Shown piece after piece: positions 35,890 through 44,887 of a DNA stretch of 64,000 bases. The translations under genes and the position numbers were made by a program. The notes under the pieces are model-generated. The model saw nothing but the letters and a program-made list of their open reading frames with translations, made no database searches and had not been told where the DNA came from. The stretch comes from CAADGY01 sp900696665 (GTDB lineage: Bacteria > Acidobacteriota > Terriglobia > Bryobacterales > Bryobacteraceae), in assembly GCA_035063885.1 (NCBI GenBank), contig JAPSFM010000016.1, positions 14,450 to 78,449 of the forward strand, in the 5' to 3' direction. Position 1 is the stretch's first letter; each line of letters starts with the position of its first letter.

Positions 35890-37038
35890 ATGGGTTTCGA
35901 AACCAGCTCAAAAATCGAACAGCACGCAATCTGGAGCCGTTACCGGGCTGAATTTCCCGTGACCGGGCACCTGATTTACCTCAACCACGCCGGAGTCGCG
36001 CCGCTTTGCCGCGCTGCGGCTGAGGCCATGCACGAACAGGCCGATGACGCGTTGCTTTACGGCTCTTATCACTACGACGAGTGGCTGGACGCTTACGAAG
36101 GCGTCCGGAGAGCCGCCGCACAACTCATTGGGGCGGAGCGTGGCGAGATTGCAATTGTAAAAAACACCTCGGAAGGCATCGCCACCGTGGCCACCGGTTT
36201 GGATTGGCGGGCGGGGGACAAAGTGGTGGCGTTCCAGGAGGAGTTTCCCGCAAACTACTTCCCCTGGAAGCGGTTGGAGAAACGTGGCGTGCGCGTGGAA
36301 TGGCTTTCTGTGACCGATCCGCTGGAGCGGATTGATGAGGCCACGCGCGGTGCCCGGTTCCTGGCGATCAGCTTCGTCCAGTATCTCAGCGGCCGCCGGG
36401 CGGATCTCAAGGCCATTGGAGAGATCTGCCATCGCCAGGGGGCCATGTTCTTTGTGGATGCCATCCAGGGCTTGGGCGCCTTTCCGTTGGACGTAAACGC
36501 CTGGCACATAGATGCCTTAGCGGCGGACGGCCACAAATGGTTGCTCGGGCCCGAGGGTTGCGGGATTCTTTACATCCGCCGCGAGTTGCAGGACCGCGTC
36601 GATCCGGTGGAGTTCGGATGGACGAACGTTGCCCATTATGCCGACTACGCTTCCCGCGACATGTCGCTCCGGCCGGACGCGGGCCGCTATGAGTGTGGGA
36701 CTCTGAACACCATCGGCTGCTTCGGGCTTCGGGCCTCAATGGAGTTCCTGCTCGAAGTAGGCGTCGAGCGGATCGCCCCGCATGTGCAGGAATTGGGGGA
36801 CCGCATCGCCGAAGGCGCCAGGCGAAGGGGATGTGAAGTACTCGGAGAGCGGAGTCCCGCCACGGGAGCGGGAATCGTGAGCTTCCGCCATCGCGAAGTA
36901 GACGCACGGGCGATCGTCCACCGCCTGAAAGAGTGCGGGATCGTTGCGGCGCCACGCCAGGGCTGGGTGCGCACGTCACCGCATTTTTACATCAGCCCCG
37001 ATGATGTGGATCGAATGCTGGAGGCGTTGCCCGGCTAA
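35890..37038 (+). CDS. Class V aminotransferase-fold PLP enzyme (cysteine desulfurase/isopenicillin epimerase-like)
   Basis: A 382-residue fold type I PLP enzyme. The Schiff-base lysine is Lys216 in LAADGHKWLLGPEG, and the PLP-binding Asp is in FFVDAIQGLGAFPLDV. YLNHAGVAPL at the start is typical of the isopenicillin-epimerase/CsdA branch. No conserved loop cysteine for sulfur transfer was obvious, so it may be an aminotransferase, epimerase or desulfurase. It stands alone with 97 bp upstream. Confidence 0.86.
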   Translation: MGFETSSKIEQHAIWSRYRAEFPVTGHLIYLNHAGVAPLCRAAAEAMHEQADDALLYGSYHYDEWLDAYEGVRRAAAQLIGAERGEIAIVKNTSEGIATVATGLDWRAGDKVVAFQEEFPANYFPWKRLEKRGVRVEWLSVTDPLERIDEATRGARFLAISFVQYLSGRRADLKAIGEICHRQGAMFFVDAIQGLGAFPLDVNAWHIDALAADGHKWLLGPEGCGILYIRRELQDRVDPVEFGWTNVAHYADYASRDMSLRPDAGRYECGTLNTIGCFGLRASMEFLLEVGVERIAPHVQELGDRIAEGARRRGCEVLGERSPATGAGIVSFRHREVDARAIVHRLKECGIVAAPRQGWVRTSPHFYISPDDVDRMLEALPG

Positions 37039-37099
37039 GACAACGGCTTCCGGGAGAACCTTTCCCGCTTCCTGGCACTAGTTGTTGGAGGACCCGGCT

Positions 37100-37492
37100 T
37101 TGAAGCGAACCTTTTGTGCGATCGTGCTGATTCTTATCTGCTTCCTTCCTCTGGCAGCTCAGAGTAAAACAGCGAAGCATGTGCGGCAGGGCGGCGCGGC
37201 AGCAGTGGCTCCGGATGCACAGATCGAGGACTCCATCCGGCAGCGGTTCGCGAAATCCAGAATTTCCACCAACAACTTTACGGTGCGGGTGCAGGGCGGT
37301 GTGGCCACCATCGAAGGGCGCACGAATGTTGTCCAGCATAAAGGCACCGCCACCCGTCTGGCCAAAGCGGCAGGCGCCCGCCGTGTCGTCAATAACATAA
37401 AGATCAGCGATGAGGCACGCGCCAGGGCTGCCGGGAATCTGGAGAAGAACCGGCGCCGGGTGCAAGTGCGGCGCAGCGAAGTCACCCGTTAG
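37100..37492 (+). CDS. Secreted BON-domain protein
   Basis: About 130 residues from a TTG start at 37100, preceded by GGAGG at 37087-37091 with 8-nt spacing; the longest frame starts 18 bp earlier. A signal peptide (RTFCAIVLILICFLPLAAQS) leads to a BON domain at about 43-100 (IEDSIRQRFAKSRISTNNFTVRVQGGVATIEGRTN, with the glycine of VQGGVATIEG). BON domains bind phospholipid membranes. The C-terminus is Arg-rich. Confidence 0.85.
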   Translation: MKRTFCAIVLILICFLPLAAQSKTAKHVRQGGAAAVAPDAQIEDSIRQRFAKSRISTNNFTVRVQGGVATIEGRTNVVQHKGTATRLAKAAGARRVVNNIKISDEARARAAGNLEKNRRRVQVRRSEVTR

Positions 37493-37558
37493 CACCACGA
37501 GCCATGTAGAGCGCCTCAGGCTTTGCGGACGTCGAGTTGAGAACGGGAGTTGGTGCCC

Positions 37559-37564
37559 TATACT
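37559..37564 (+). promoter_or_regulatory. -10-like box TATACT for the gluzincin-TPR gene
   Basis: Predicted transcript start is 37571, three bases ahead of the ATG at 37574. Confidence 0.4.
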
Positions 37565-37573
37565 GGCAGTGGA

Positions 37574-39238
37574 ATGAGACGGCTGGCGTTGATTGCCATC
37601 CTCGTTTCCCAAGCGGAGGCTGCTGAATGGGTGCGGATCGCGACAAGCGCGTTCGAAGTGTATACGGACGCGGGTGAGGAAACCGCGCGTGAGGCGCTCT
37701 CCCAGATCGAGAGGATCCATAGCGCGTTTGCACCTATGCGCAGCCGTGACCTGCCGTTGCCGGCTCGCATTATCGTGTTCTCGTCGCGTTCCGAGTTCGA
37801 GCGCACGCGCCCCTCTTCGACGGCGGAAGCATTCTTTCAAAGCGGTCCTGAGAGGGATTACATTGTGGCGCACCGGAGCGTATCGGGAAATTACCGGGTA
37901 CTGCGCCATGAGTATGTGCATCTCGCCCTTAGCCATTCCTCGTCACGGCTCCCTTTGTGGTTTGAAGAGGGCACAGCGGAGTTCTATTCGACAATCGACA
38001 TTTCCGGTACGCGTCTTCGCATCGGGGAACCGATTCCGGACCACATCCGCAAGCTCCAGTCCGCGGGGCTGCTCGAAGCAGCGGTTTTCGCGGCTGTGGA
38101 TCGCGGTTCCCCGTGGTATTCAGACCGTGATAAAGCGGGACTGTTCTACGCACAGTGCTGGGCGCTGGTGCACATGATGAATCTCGCGCCCGGCTACCGG
38201 GGCCGGATGCCGGTGTTTGCCGATAAACTCGCAGCAGGGGACCCGCCCGCCCAGGCCTTTCATGAGGCATTCGGAAAGAATCTGGCGGCCGCCCTGGCGG
38301 ACGCAGCCTACTATCTGCGAAGGCCATTCCGCGTGGCGCACGTAGCATGGGAACCGTCTCAGCACGAGATTCAAGCGCAAGTGGAAAGAATCGGCCGAAC
38401 GGAGGCGGCGCTGGTAATTGGAGAGCTGCTGATTTACTCCGGAAAGCCCGAGTTGGCGGAAGAAATATACGCGCGAGTGGAAAAGGATGGCACTGGCTCC
38501 CCCGAATCCGTTGCCGGCAGCGCCATGATCGCGTTGCGGCGCGGCAGCACGCGGGAAGCGATGCGGCAGTTCGAGCGCGCGATTGCGCTCGGCAGCCGGC
38601 AGGCTTCCGTTTTCTTCGAATATGCGATGCTGCTGCGTGATTCCAGAGCGGAAGCGGAACGGTACCGGCCCTTATTGGAACAGGCCATTGCCATCCAACC
38701 GTCTCTGGCCGAAGCGCAGTTTATTCTCGGCCTGGAATACTCGAGAGAGGGCAACGAAGAGAAGGCAGTGGAGCATTATCGCAAGGCGGCGGAAATACTG
38801 CCGCGGCAGGCAAACTTCTGGCATGCTCTTGCGCTGAGTTATCACAAGCTCGGGCAGCGGGAACTGGCATTGCGGTGTGCGCGCCGGACTTTACAGGCTG
38901 CGCGGAACCCGGCGGAAATGGAGATGGCGGAAGCCGCCATCAGACTCACCTCCAACCAACAGGTGGAGCCCGAGAGGCGGAGCGGTGTGGCGACGCCAGG
39001 TAGCTGGCAAAGCTCCACCGGCGATTCGGCCATAGTCGGGCAACTGGTGCGCGTCGATTGTGAAGAATCAGAAGCGCGTCTGCACTTGAAAACTTCCGCC
39101 GGCGACTTCATCCTGAGGGCGACACGGAACACCAGGGGCGACGTCCGCCAACTCGAATGCGGGGTACAGAAACCGCTCAACGTAAGCGTGGGGTACGACG
39201 CCGCGACGAAAGAGATCCGCAGGATCGTGTTTCGATAA
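37574..39238 (+). CDS. Secreted gluzincin-like peptidase with TPR repeats
   Basis: A 554-residue protein from the ATG beginning MRRLALIAILVSQAEAAEW, a signal peptide. Zinc motif HEYVH at 112-116, with the third ligand in LWFEEGTAEFY about 20 residues on, identifies an MA-clan (peptidase-MA-like, DUF1570-type) domain. Residues about 280-460 are tetratricopeptide repeats (EEIYARVEKDG, AIALGSRQASVFFEYAML, EKAVEHYRKAAEILP). The final 80 residues form a beta-rich tail. The substrate is unknown; the TPRs may recruit a partner. Confidence 0.86.
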   Translation: MRRLALIAILVSQAEAAEWVRIATSAFEVYTDAGEETAREALSQIERIHSAFAPMRSRDLPLPARIIVFSSRSEFERTRPSSTAEAFFQSGPERDYIVAHRSVSGNYRVLRHEYVHLALSHSSSRLPLWFEEGTAEFYSTIDISGTRLRIGEPIPDHIRKLQSAGLLEAAVFAAVDRGSPWYSDRDKAGLFYAQCWALVHMMNLAPGYRGRMPVFADKLAAGDPPAQAFHEAFGKNLAAALADAAYYLRRPFRVAHVAWEPSQHEIQAQVERIGRTEAALVIGELLIYSGKPELAEEIYARVEKDGTGSPESVAGSAMIALRRGSTREAMRQFERAIALGSRQASVFFEYAMLLRDSRAEAERYRPLLEQAIAIQPSLAEAQFILGLEYSREGNEEKAVEHYRKAAEILPRQANFWHALALSYHKLGQRELALRCARRTLQAARNPAEMEMAEAAIRLTSNQQVEPERRSGVATPGSWQSSTGDSAIVGQLVRVDCEESEARLHLKTSAGDFILRATRNTRGDVRQLECGVQKPLNVSVGYDAATKEIRRIVFR

Positions 39239-39242
39239 GCGC

Positions 39243-39842
39243 TCAGCGCCGTTCGCGAAGCAGCCGCTCCGCTTTGAGAATGGCTACACAGCTCGCTCCG
39301 TGTGTGATGTCGCCGTGTATGACCATTTCGACCGCCTGGGAAAACGGAACGGCAACCGTGTGGATAACCTCTCCTTCATCCGGGTCTGGTTCCCCGAGGA
39401 CGGCGCCGAGCGCGAGAAACATGTGATTGGGCGACCGGACCGCGCTGGTGAAAGGATCGAGCACACCGAGCGGAATCCATTCCCTGGCCGTCAATCCCGC
39501 CTCTTCTTTGATCTCCCGTTGCGCCGCTTCGAGCGCGGTCTCACCCTCGTCGATCGCTCCGCTGATGAGCTCCAGACACTCGCGCCCCACCGCGTACTTG
39601 TATTCCCGCGTGAGATACGCTGTGTGGTCGTCCGACAGAGCAAGAACGGTCGAGCCCTCCACCATTTCGAGGATGTCGAAATCGCGCTCGCTTCCCCCGG
39701 GTTGAATCACGTGGTCGCACCGCAGGCTGATTCGCGCTCCCCGGTATACCTCACGGCTCGACACGACTTCGTAAGGGCCGCGTTTTTCTATCGGCATCGG
39801 AAGCTCCGGTCGTGGACCCTTCCCAATGGTCATACTATCCAT
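39243..39842 (-). CDS. NUDIX hydrolase (ADP-ribose pyrophosphatase-like)
   Basis: A 199-residue protein whose Nudix box is GAIDEGETALEAA followed by REIKEEAGL, with REYKYAVGRECLELISG just before it, a pattern characteristic of ADP-ribose pyrophosphatases such as NudF. It likely hydrolyses ADP-ribose to AMP and ribose 5-phosphate. ATG codons at residues 4 and 16 are alternative starts. It converges with the gluzincin-TPR gene 4 bp away. Confidence 0.9.
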   Translation of the reverse strand: MDSMTIGKGPRPELPMPIEKRGPYEVVSSREVYRGARISLRCDHVIQPGGSERDFDILEMVEGSTVLALSDDHTAYLTREYKYAVGRECLELISGAIDEGETALEAAQREIKEEAGLTAREWIPLGVLDPFTSAVRSPNHMFLALGAVLGEPDPDEGEVIHTVAVPFSQAVEMVIHGDITHGASCVAILKAERLLRERR

Positions 39843-39967
39843 TTACTGTGCCGCGCCGTACATCCAATTTCAATGTGGTTGCGCAGAACAATTGCATCTG
39901 CATATGTGATGACAATGTCTTTGGCGGACCGGCAGGAGGCGTGTTCTTGTTCCGGTTGGAGGCTGAC

Positions 39968-40936
39968 ATGAGAAATATTTCTAAGATTGCTATAGCCATG
40001 GCGGCAATTACTTGTACTACTCCCGCGGTATTTGGGCAACAGTCCGGAAGCGAAACTCAACGATTGCGAGTAGTTCCTCGTGTGTTGGGGAGAAAACCGG
40101 CTCCTCCATCGGCACTTGCTCCAAATGAGCGAGTTTCGTTCAACAAGGATGGTGACATCGTCATTGAGGGCGCCAGGCGCAGGGACAGCACGACCGCTAC
40201 TCTTGTTATTGAGAGGAATGTCCACGTAGCGCCTCACGTCACTGCGACTGTTCGTCCTACGGGCAACGGATTTACCTATGAGTATCAGATAGGAAACGGT
40301 CCCGATGCGAAGCAGTGGATTCAGCTATTCTGGATCGATGCATTTGGTCCTGTGACAAGCACGCGGGTGCCGCAATATTGGTTCGTATACAACATAGATA
40401 AAACCAAGCCGCCAATCGAACGCATTTTTATCGGAAGGTCAGGCACTGATACGGATCAAACGCTCAGGCTGAGTCCAGGCACATCGCAGAGCGGCTTTGT
40501 TGTCGAATCGCCCGCGCGTCCAGGCTTGGTGCGGATTTCCTTCCACGGACACAAGCCTCTGTCCGGAGAGCCGGGATTTCGCCCCGAGGAAGCAGCAGCT
40601 TTCTCTCCAGAAGTTGAGATGTCCGACGCGTTGAGGCAGGAAATGAATAACTTGTTATCACTTGATAAAAGCGCGGTGACCATATACGCTATCGGACCGA
40701 AGGCGGCTCAATCCATTCCGGCGGTGCAAGCCGTTCGCGCCGAATTGCTGGAGGCACTCAGAGTGCCGGCGTTCATGCCTGATCGCACTGACATAGACGC
40801 CCTTCTGATGCAGGATGACAATCTGGCACTGACCGCCGGACTACAGAAGCTTGCTGATAAGGGAGCTGCGGCACGCCCGGTTGGGCCAGATCTAGCATCA
40901 GAGTTGTACACGGTCCTATCGACGTACCTGCGCTAA
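39968..40936 (+). CDS. Exported protein of unknown function, atypical base composition
   Basis: A 322-residue protein from the ATG beginning MRNISKIAIAMAAITCTTPAVFG, a signal peptide; 52 upstream codons are excluded. The body has a beta-rich segment (VTATVRPTGNGFTYEYQIGNG) followed by an alpha-rich C-terminal half. No motif or domain is recognised. Third-position GC is clearly lower than in neighbours (codons such as ATT, ACT, GAT, AAA are frequent), which suggests recent acquisition. It sits between an NUDIX gene and the bshB1-like operon with no partner. Confidence 0.75.
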   Translation: MRNISKIAIAMAAITCTTPAVFGQQSGSETQRLRVVPRVLGRKPAPPSALAPNERVSFNKDGDIVIEGARRRDSTTATLVIERNVHVAPHVTATVRPTGNGFTYEYQIGNGPDAKQWIQLFWIDAFGPVTSTRVPQYWFVYNIDKTKPPIERIFIGRSGTDTDQTLRLSPGTSQSGFVVESPARPGLVRISFHGHKPLSGEPGFRPEEAAAFSPEVEMSDALRQEMNNLLSLDKSAVTIYAIGPKAAQSIPAVQAVRAELLEALRVPAFMPDRTDIDALLMQDDNLALTAGLQKLADKGAAARPVGPDLASELYTVLSTYLR

Positions 40937-40959
40937 TCCCAAATTCATGGATATCGGCA

Positions 40960-41697
40960 TCAGAAGCTCCGCACGCCCATCTGCAGGATGTCGTCCACGC
41001 GCATGGTTTCCTTTACGACAAACGGTTCACCGTACTTCACGCCAATCAGGTTGCCATAGAAGCGTGCGACGGCGGCGAGCCGTTCCCGTATCTCCCTTTC
41101 TTTCGGAAATAGTTCCGAGCCCGCCTCCACCGTGCCATACTGCGACCCGTAGGCCAGCAGCGCGTCCATTCGCCTGTCGAATTGGCGTGTGATATCGACG
41201 ACGAAGGAAGGGGTGACGTTCGCATACAACGACGAATAGATCACCTTGGAGGGCCGGTGCGGCTCGCTGTACTCGTCGAGCTTACGAAGACCCGCGAGAA
41301 AACAGGCCTCGTAAGCGATTTCACCGGCGCGGTAATGATCGGGGTGCCGCGCCTCCCAGTAAGGAAGAATCACCACGCGCGGGCGCAAGCGGCGGATGTC
41401 CACCGCCAGCGTCATCCGCACACTGATCGTATTCTCCAGCCGCGCGTCGGGGAAACGCCGGTTGCCGCGCCAGGAAAGCAGCATCCGTTCCCCCGCCTCC
41501 CCGGCTTCCAGCAGCCGGAGCTCGGGGCTGCCGCGCGTACCCATGTCACCGGCCGTCAGGTCCAGCACACCCGTGCGGTAGCCCATTTCGGCCATGCGAA
41601 TCAGCGTGCCGCCGCAAGTCTGCTCCACGTCGTCCGGATGCGCGGCGATGGCGAGAACGTCTACGGAGGGCACTTCTGTGAGATCGGAAACAATCAT
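40960..41697 (-). CDS. BshB1-like N-acetylglucosaminylmalate deacetylase (PIG-L family)
   Basis: A 245-residue LmbE/PIG-L-family protein from the ATG at 41697, which overlaps the rhomboid stop by one base. Metal-binding motif AAHPDDVEQTCGGTL (HPDD) and HPDHYRAGE are in place, and LTAGDMGTRGSPELRLLEAGEAG matches BshB1-type bacillithiol deacetylases. BshB1 removes acetate from GlcNAc-malate. bshA and bshC are not in the window, so the assignment to bacillithiol is probable rather than proven; a related N-deacetylase role is possible. Confidence 0.83.
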   Translation of the reverse strand: MIVSDLTEVPSVDVLAIAAHPDDVEQTCGGTLIRMAEMGYRTGVLDLTAGDMGTRGSPELRLLEAGEAGERMLLSWRGNRRFPDARLENTISVRMTLAVDIRRLRPRVVILPYWEARHPDHYRAGEIAYEACFLAGLRKLDEYSEPHRPSKVIYSSLYANVTPSFVVDITRQFDRRMDALLAYGSQYGTVEAGSELFPKEREIRERLAAVARFYGNLIGVKYGEPFVVKETMRVDDILQMGVRSF

Positions 41698-42365
41698 TAC
41701 CAGTGAAGGTCGCGCCGCCGCCTGTAGCGTTCGCGCGTGCGCATGACGTTGATCAGAACGATACCGGCGACGAAGCCGCCAACGTGTGCGAACCAGGCTA
41801 CGCCACCCTGCGATAACTGCGAATAACCCACGCTCCACATACCGCTTGCCAGTTGAATGAGGAACCAGTACGCCAGAATCAGAACCGCCGGAATTTCCAC
41901 CGTGGTGATAAATACGAAAACGACAACCAGCGTCAGAATCCGGGAATGCGGAAACTTGACCAGGTATGCGCCCATGACACCGGCAATCGCACCGCTCGCG
42001 CCCACTGTCGGGATCCGCGAATCCAGATTGGTCACCGCTTGCGTTCCCGCCGCCGCGAGTCCGCATAACAGGTAGAACAACAGGAATTTCCCATGTCCCA
42101 GCGTGTCCTCGACGTTATCGCCATAGATCCAGAGGAACCACATGTTACCGATCAGGTGCAGCCAGCCTCCATGGAGAAACATCGACGTCAGCATGTCCGT
42201 GTATTCGAAGCGGGCCGGTATCATACCCCAGGTAGAGATGAACGCGTTGCGGCTATAGTCGTCGAGCGACACTTCGTATAGAAATACGAAAACGTTCATC
42301 ACGATCACCAGAATGGTGACGAAGGGCGTGGAGTAACTCGGTTGAGTGTCCCGCAGTGGAATCAT
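41697..42365 (-). CDS. Rhomboid-family intramembrane serine protease
   Basis: A 222-residue protein with about six transmembrane helices. The catalytic dyad is Ser124 in GASGAIAG and His194 in WFAHVGGFVAG. N-terminal HGGWLHLIGNMWFLWIYGDNVED is the typical L1-loop/helix-2 block. It cleaves transmembrane segments of unknown partners. It begins exactly where the PfkB gene ends (42365/42366) and its stop (TAA) overlaps the bshB1-like start. Confidence 0.92.
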   Translation of the reverse strand: MIPLRDTQPSYSTPFVTILVIVMNVFVFLYEVSLDDYSRNAFISTWGMIPARFEYTDMLTSMFLHGGWLHLIGNMWFLWIYGDNVEDTLGHGKFLLFYLLCGLAAAGTQAVTNLDSRIPTVGASGAIAGVMGAYLVKFPHSRILTLVVVFVFITTVEIPAVLILAYWFLIQLASGMWSVGYSQLSQGGVAWFAHVGGFVAGIVLINVMRTRERYRRRRDLHW

Positions 42366-43322
42366 CTAACGTGTCGAGATCACGGTACGAACTTCAAATT
42401 CGGCGTGAGAACGGCGTTCCGCGCGCGACATCAGAGCTGTGGCCTCCTCCAGTCTCCGTATGCCGCCTCGCGCACCAAGGGCGGTGCAGTTCAGGGCAGC
42501 CATGGCGTTGGAAAAATCGAGAATTTGCGCCATATCCATGCCCTTCAGCACAGCATAGCAGAAGGCGCCGTGAAATACGTCTCCGGCGCCCGTGGTGTCG
42601 ACGCAGTTCACGACGAATGCGGGCGAGTATACAAACCGGCCTTCCGATCGCGCCAGCGCACCCAGCGAACCGAGCGTCATCGCCGCCACCTTCATGCCGT
42701 ATTCGTTCTGAATCATTTCAAGGGCGCGAAAGGGGTCCCGCTCGTTCGTCCATTGCGTGGGGAATTCGGAACTGGTCACCAGGTAATCCACCAGCGGCAG
42801 CACGCGATCGAAACCGTGATAGATGGTATCCACATCCACGGTCACCGGGATGGAAGCGGATCGTGCGATGGCCGCGGCGCGCTCCACCGCGGGAGTGTCG
42901 TGCCCGTCGATATGAAGGAGGCGCGCGCACACGATCTGTTCCGGTGTGATCTCTTCCGGCTTGAGACGAAGACACTCCTCACGCCGCCAGAGGACGGTTC
43001 GCTCGCCGGTGGTCCGGTCGATCAGAATGTAGGCGGTCTGATTCGGACAGTTCTTTCGGACCTGTACATGATCGATGTTGATGCCCGTTCCGGCGAGGCT
43101 TTCCAGTTGGATGCGCCCGCGTTCGTCGTCCCCCACAGTTCCGATGTATTTCACGCGCAGGCCAAGGCTGGCGCAAGTTACCATCGCGCTGGCAACCTGG
43201 CCGCCGGGGCTCAGGATCTCGTCTTCGAATGCCACCTTGCCGGCGTAGGCCGGGAACTTGGGCAATAGCAGCAGTGTGTCTGTGGCGTTCAGGCCAACTC
43301 CGACGACATCGAACTCAGCCAT
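42366..43322 (-). CDS. PfkB-family carbohydrate/nucleoside kinase
   Basis: A 318-residue ribokinase-fold protein. Substrate-binding residues lie in DEILSPGGQVASAMVTCASLG near the N-terminus. The catalytic anion-hole block DTTGAGDVFHGAFCYAVLKG is complete near residue 245. It phosphorylates a sugar or nucleoside with ATP. Its ATG overlaps the end of the AlaX-type gene by 8 bp and it abuts the rhomboid gene, so all four form one operon. The substrate cannot be assigned. Confidence 0.9.
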   Translation of the reverse strand: MAEFDVVGVGLNATDTLLLLPKFPAYAGKVAFEDEILSPGGQVASAMVTCASLGLRVKYIGTVGDDERGRIQLESLAGTGINIDHVQVRKNCPNQTAYILIDRTTGERTVLWRREECLRLKPEEITPEQIVCARLLHIDGHDTPAVERAAAIARSASIPVTVDVDTIYHGFDRVLPLVDYLVTSSEFPTQWTNERDPFRALEMIQNEYGMKVAAMTLGSLGALARSEGRFVYSPAFVVNCVDTTGAGDVFHGAFCYAVLKGMDMAQILDFSNAMAALNCTALGARGGIRRLEEATALMSRAERRSHAEFEVRTVISTR

Positions 43323-44484
43323 TCAGCTCTCCCCTGATGCGCTCCAACGCCTCCCGGGAGGAGACACTGCCTTGCGCAAGTTGCGCATTGCCTCCGCCGC
43401 GCCCGCCGGCGCCGGCAAGCAATGATTTGAGCAGGTTGCCGGCGTGCAGCCCGGTAGCGGCGGAAACCGCCACCAGCAGCGACGGCGGCTCTTCCACAAA
43501 AGCTGCAAAAACGGCTTTGTTCCGGGACGTGAAGCCTTGCGCCAGCGCGCGCAGGTTGTCATCGATAGGACCCTGGGCGATCGTCCGGCTCACGCGGCGG
43601 ACGCCGTCCGGGCCGGGTTCGGTCGCGTCGTGCAGAGCGGCGCCTTCCATGCGCGCCAACTCGATCGACAGCCTGTGCCGTGCTTTTTCGGATTCGTTCA
43701 AGCGGCGTAGCTGCACCGCTATGAGGGTTGGGGTTTCATCCAGAGAGGCTGAAAGCGAGCGGCTGATCTCCGCCAACGCTTCATAGTCCAATCGCGCGCG
43801 CCGGACAGCCCGCATTCCGCAGAGAAACTCGATGCGAAGATTGCCGCGCATCTTCTCCAGGCGGCGAATCAGCACCGCTCCGACTTCACCGGTAGAGCGG
43901 ACGTGTGTACCGCCGCAAGCGCTGCGGTCGAGGCCCTCGATATTCACAATACGCAATTTCCCCTGGCGTTCGCAGGGCTTTCGTAACTCGAGGTTTTCCG
44001 ATGCATCCCGGAATTCTACTGCGAGCGGGCGGTTCTCGAAAACGATCACATTGGCGCGTGCCTCGGCCGCTCTGAGTTGTTCCGGCTCGAGTGATGCAAC
44101 GCTCAAATCGATGGTGGAAGCCGCATCGCCGAGATGAAAGCTCAACGTCTCGACGGAAAACAGCTCCATCAGTACAGCAGAGAGCAGGTGCTGGCCGCTG
44201 TGCTGCTGCATGTGATCGAAACGGCGCACCCAATCGATACGGCAATTTACATCGGAGTGTTCAACCGGCGTGGAGAGGACATGCGCGATACGGCCGTCTT
44301 CCTCTTCGATGACGTCCGTCACCATTGCGTTATCGATGCAGCCTGTATCGTGCGGCTGGCCGCCGGAGGCGGGGTAGAATGCGGTGCGGTCCAGATAGAG
44401 GCGGCGTCCGTCCTCCAAGCTTTCCAAGACGTGCGCCCGGAATTCGGTTTGGTACGAATCGTTGTAATAGATCCGTTCAGTCAC
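43315..44484 (-). CDS. Alanyl-tRNA editing protein (AlaX-like) with DHHA1 domain
   Basis: A 389-residue protein. An N-terminal AlaX/second-additional-domain module has zinc ligands in FDHMQQHSGQHLLSAV (HX3H) and SACGGTH (CX3H). The C-terminal DHHA1 region ends GAGGRGGGNAQLAQG, the usual Gly-rich tail. There is no aminoacylation domain. It should hydrolyse mischarged Ser- or Gly-tRNA(Ala) in trans. The first gene of the coupled minus-strand operon with pfkB-type kinase, rhomboid and bshB1-like genes. Confidence 0.9.
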   Translation of the reverse strand: MTERIYYNDSYQTEFRAHVLESLEDGRRLYLDRTAFYPASGGQPHDTGCIDNAMVTDVIEEEDGRIAHVLSTPVEHSDVNCRIDWVRRFDHMQQHSGQHLLSAVLMELFSVETLSFHLGDAASTIDLSVASLEPEQLRAAEARANVIVFENRPLAVEFRDASENLELRKPCERQGKLRIVNIEGLDRSACGGTHVRSTGEVGAVLIRRLEKMRGNLRIEFLCGMRAVRRARLDYEALAEISRSLSASLDETPTLIAVQLRRLNESEKARHRLSIELARMEGAALHDATEPGPDGVRRVSRTIAQGPIDDNLRALAQGFTSRNKAVFAAFVEEPPSLLVAVSAATGLHAGNLLKSLLAGAGGRGGGNAQLAQGSVSSREALERIRGELNG

Positions 44485-44497
44485 CGTTCGAGCAGAT

Positions 44498-44854
44498 TTA
44501 GACCCACTCGAGAGCCTTTTTCTTGTAAGCCCAGATATAGCCGACGATCAGGATACCGAGGAATACCGCAACCTCGGCAACTCCAAACCATCCCAACTGG
44601 CGGTATCGTACGGCCCACGGAAACAGGAACACGGCTTCCACGTCAAAAATGACGAACAAGATTGCAATGATATAGAACCGGACCGTGTAACGGCCACGCG
44701 CTCCGCCGGAAGCCTGGATTCCGCACTCGTACGCCTCCAGTTTGGTGACGGATGGCGCCGCCGGGCGCAGCAGTTTCGATAAACTGAGCGCAACAATGGG
44801 GAACGCCAGGGCAACCGCCATAAATATAAAGATCGGAATATACCCTTCCAGCAT
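44498..44854 (-). CDS. nuoA: NADH-quinone oxidoreductase subunit A, isolated
   Basis: A 118-residue membrane protein with three transmembrane helices. KLEAYECGIQASGGARGRYTVRFYIIAILFVIFDVEAVFLFPWA is split here only by length: ECGI, the RFYIIAILFVIFDVE block and FLFPWA are hallmark NuoA motifs. It is the complex I subunit that contributes to the quinone/proton path. No other nuo gene is nearby, so the complex must be completed elsewhere. A TATAGT box lies 6 bp before the ATG. Confidence 0.95.
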   Translation of the reverse strand: MLEGYIPIFIFMAVALAFPIVALSLSKLLRPAAPSVTKLEAYECGIQASGGARGRYTVRFYIIAILFVIFDVEAVFLFPWAVRYRQLGWFGVAEVAVFLGILIVGYIWAYKKKALEWV

Positions 44855-44860
44855 GGCTTC

Positions 44861-44866
44861 ACTATA
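44861..44866 (-). promoter_or_regulatory. Extended -10 TGATATAGT for nuoA
   Basis: TATAGT on the minus strand, preceded by TGA as in an extended -10, ends six bases before the ATG at 44854; the transcript would start on the A of ATG. Confidence 0.5.
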
Positions 44867-44887
44867 TCACACGGATTTGTACCGTTT

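Noticed and set aside
37050..37070. CGGGA/TCCCG short hairpin after the class V aminotransferase gene
   Set aside because: Only 5 bp, no T-tract; too weak to call a terminator.
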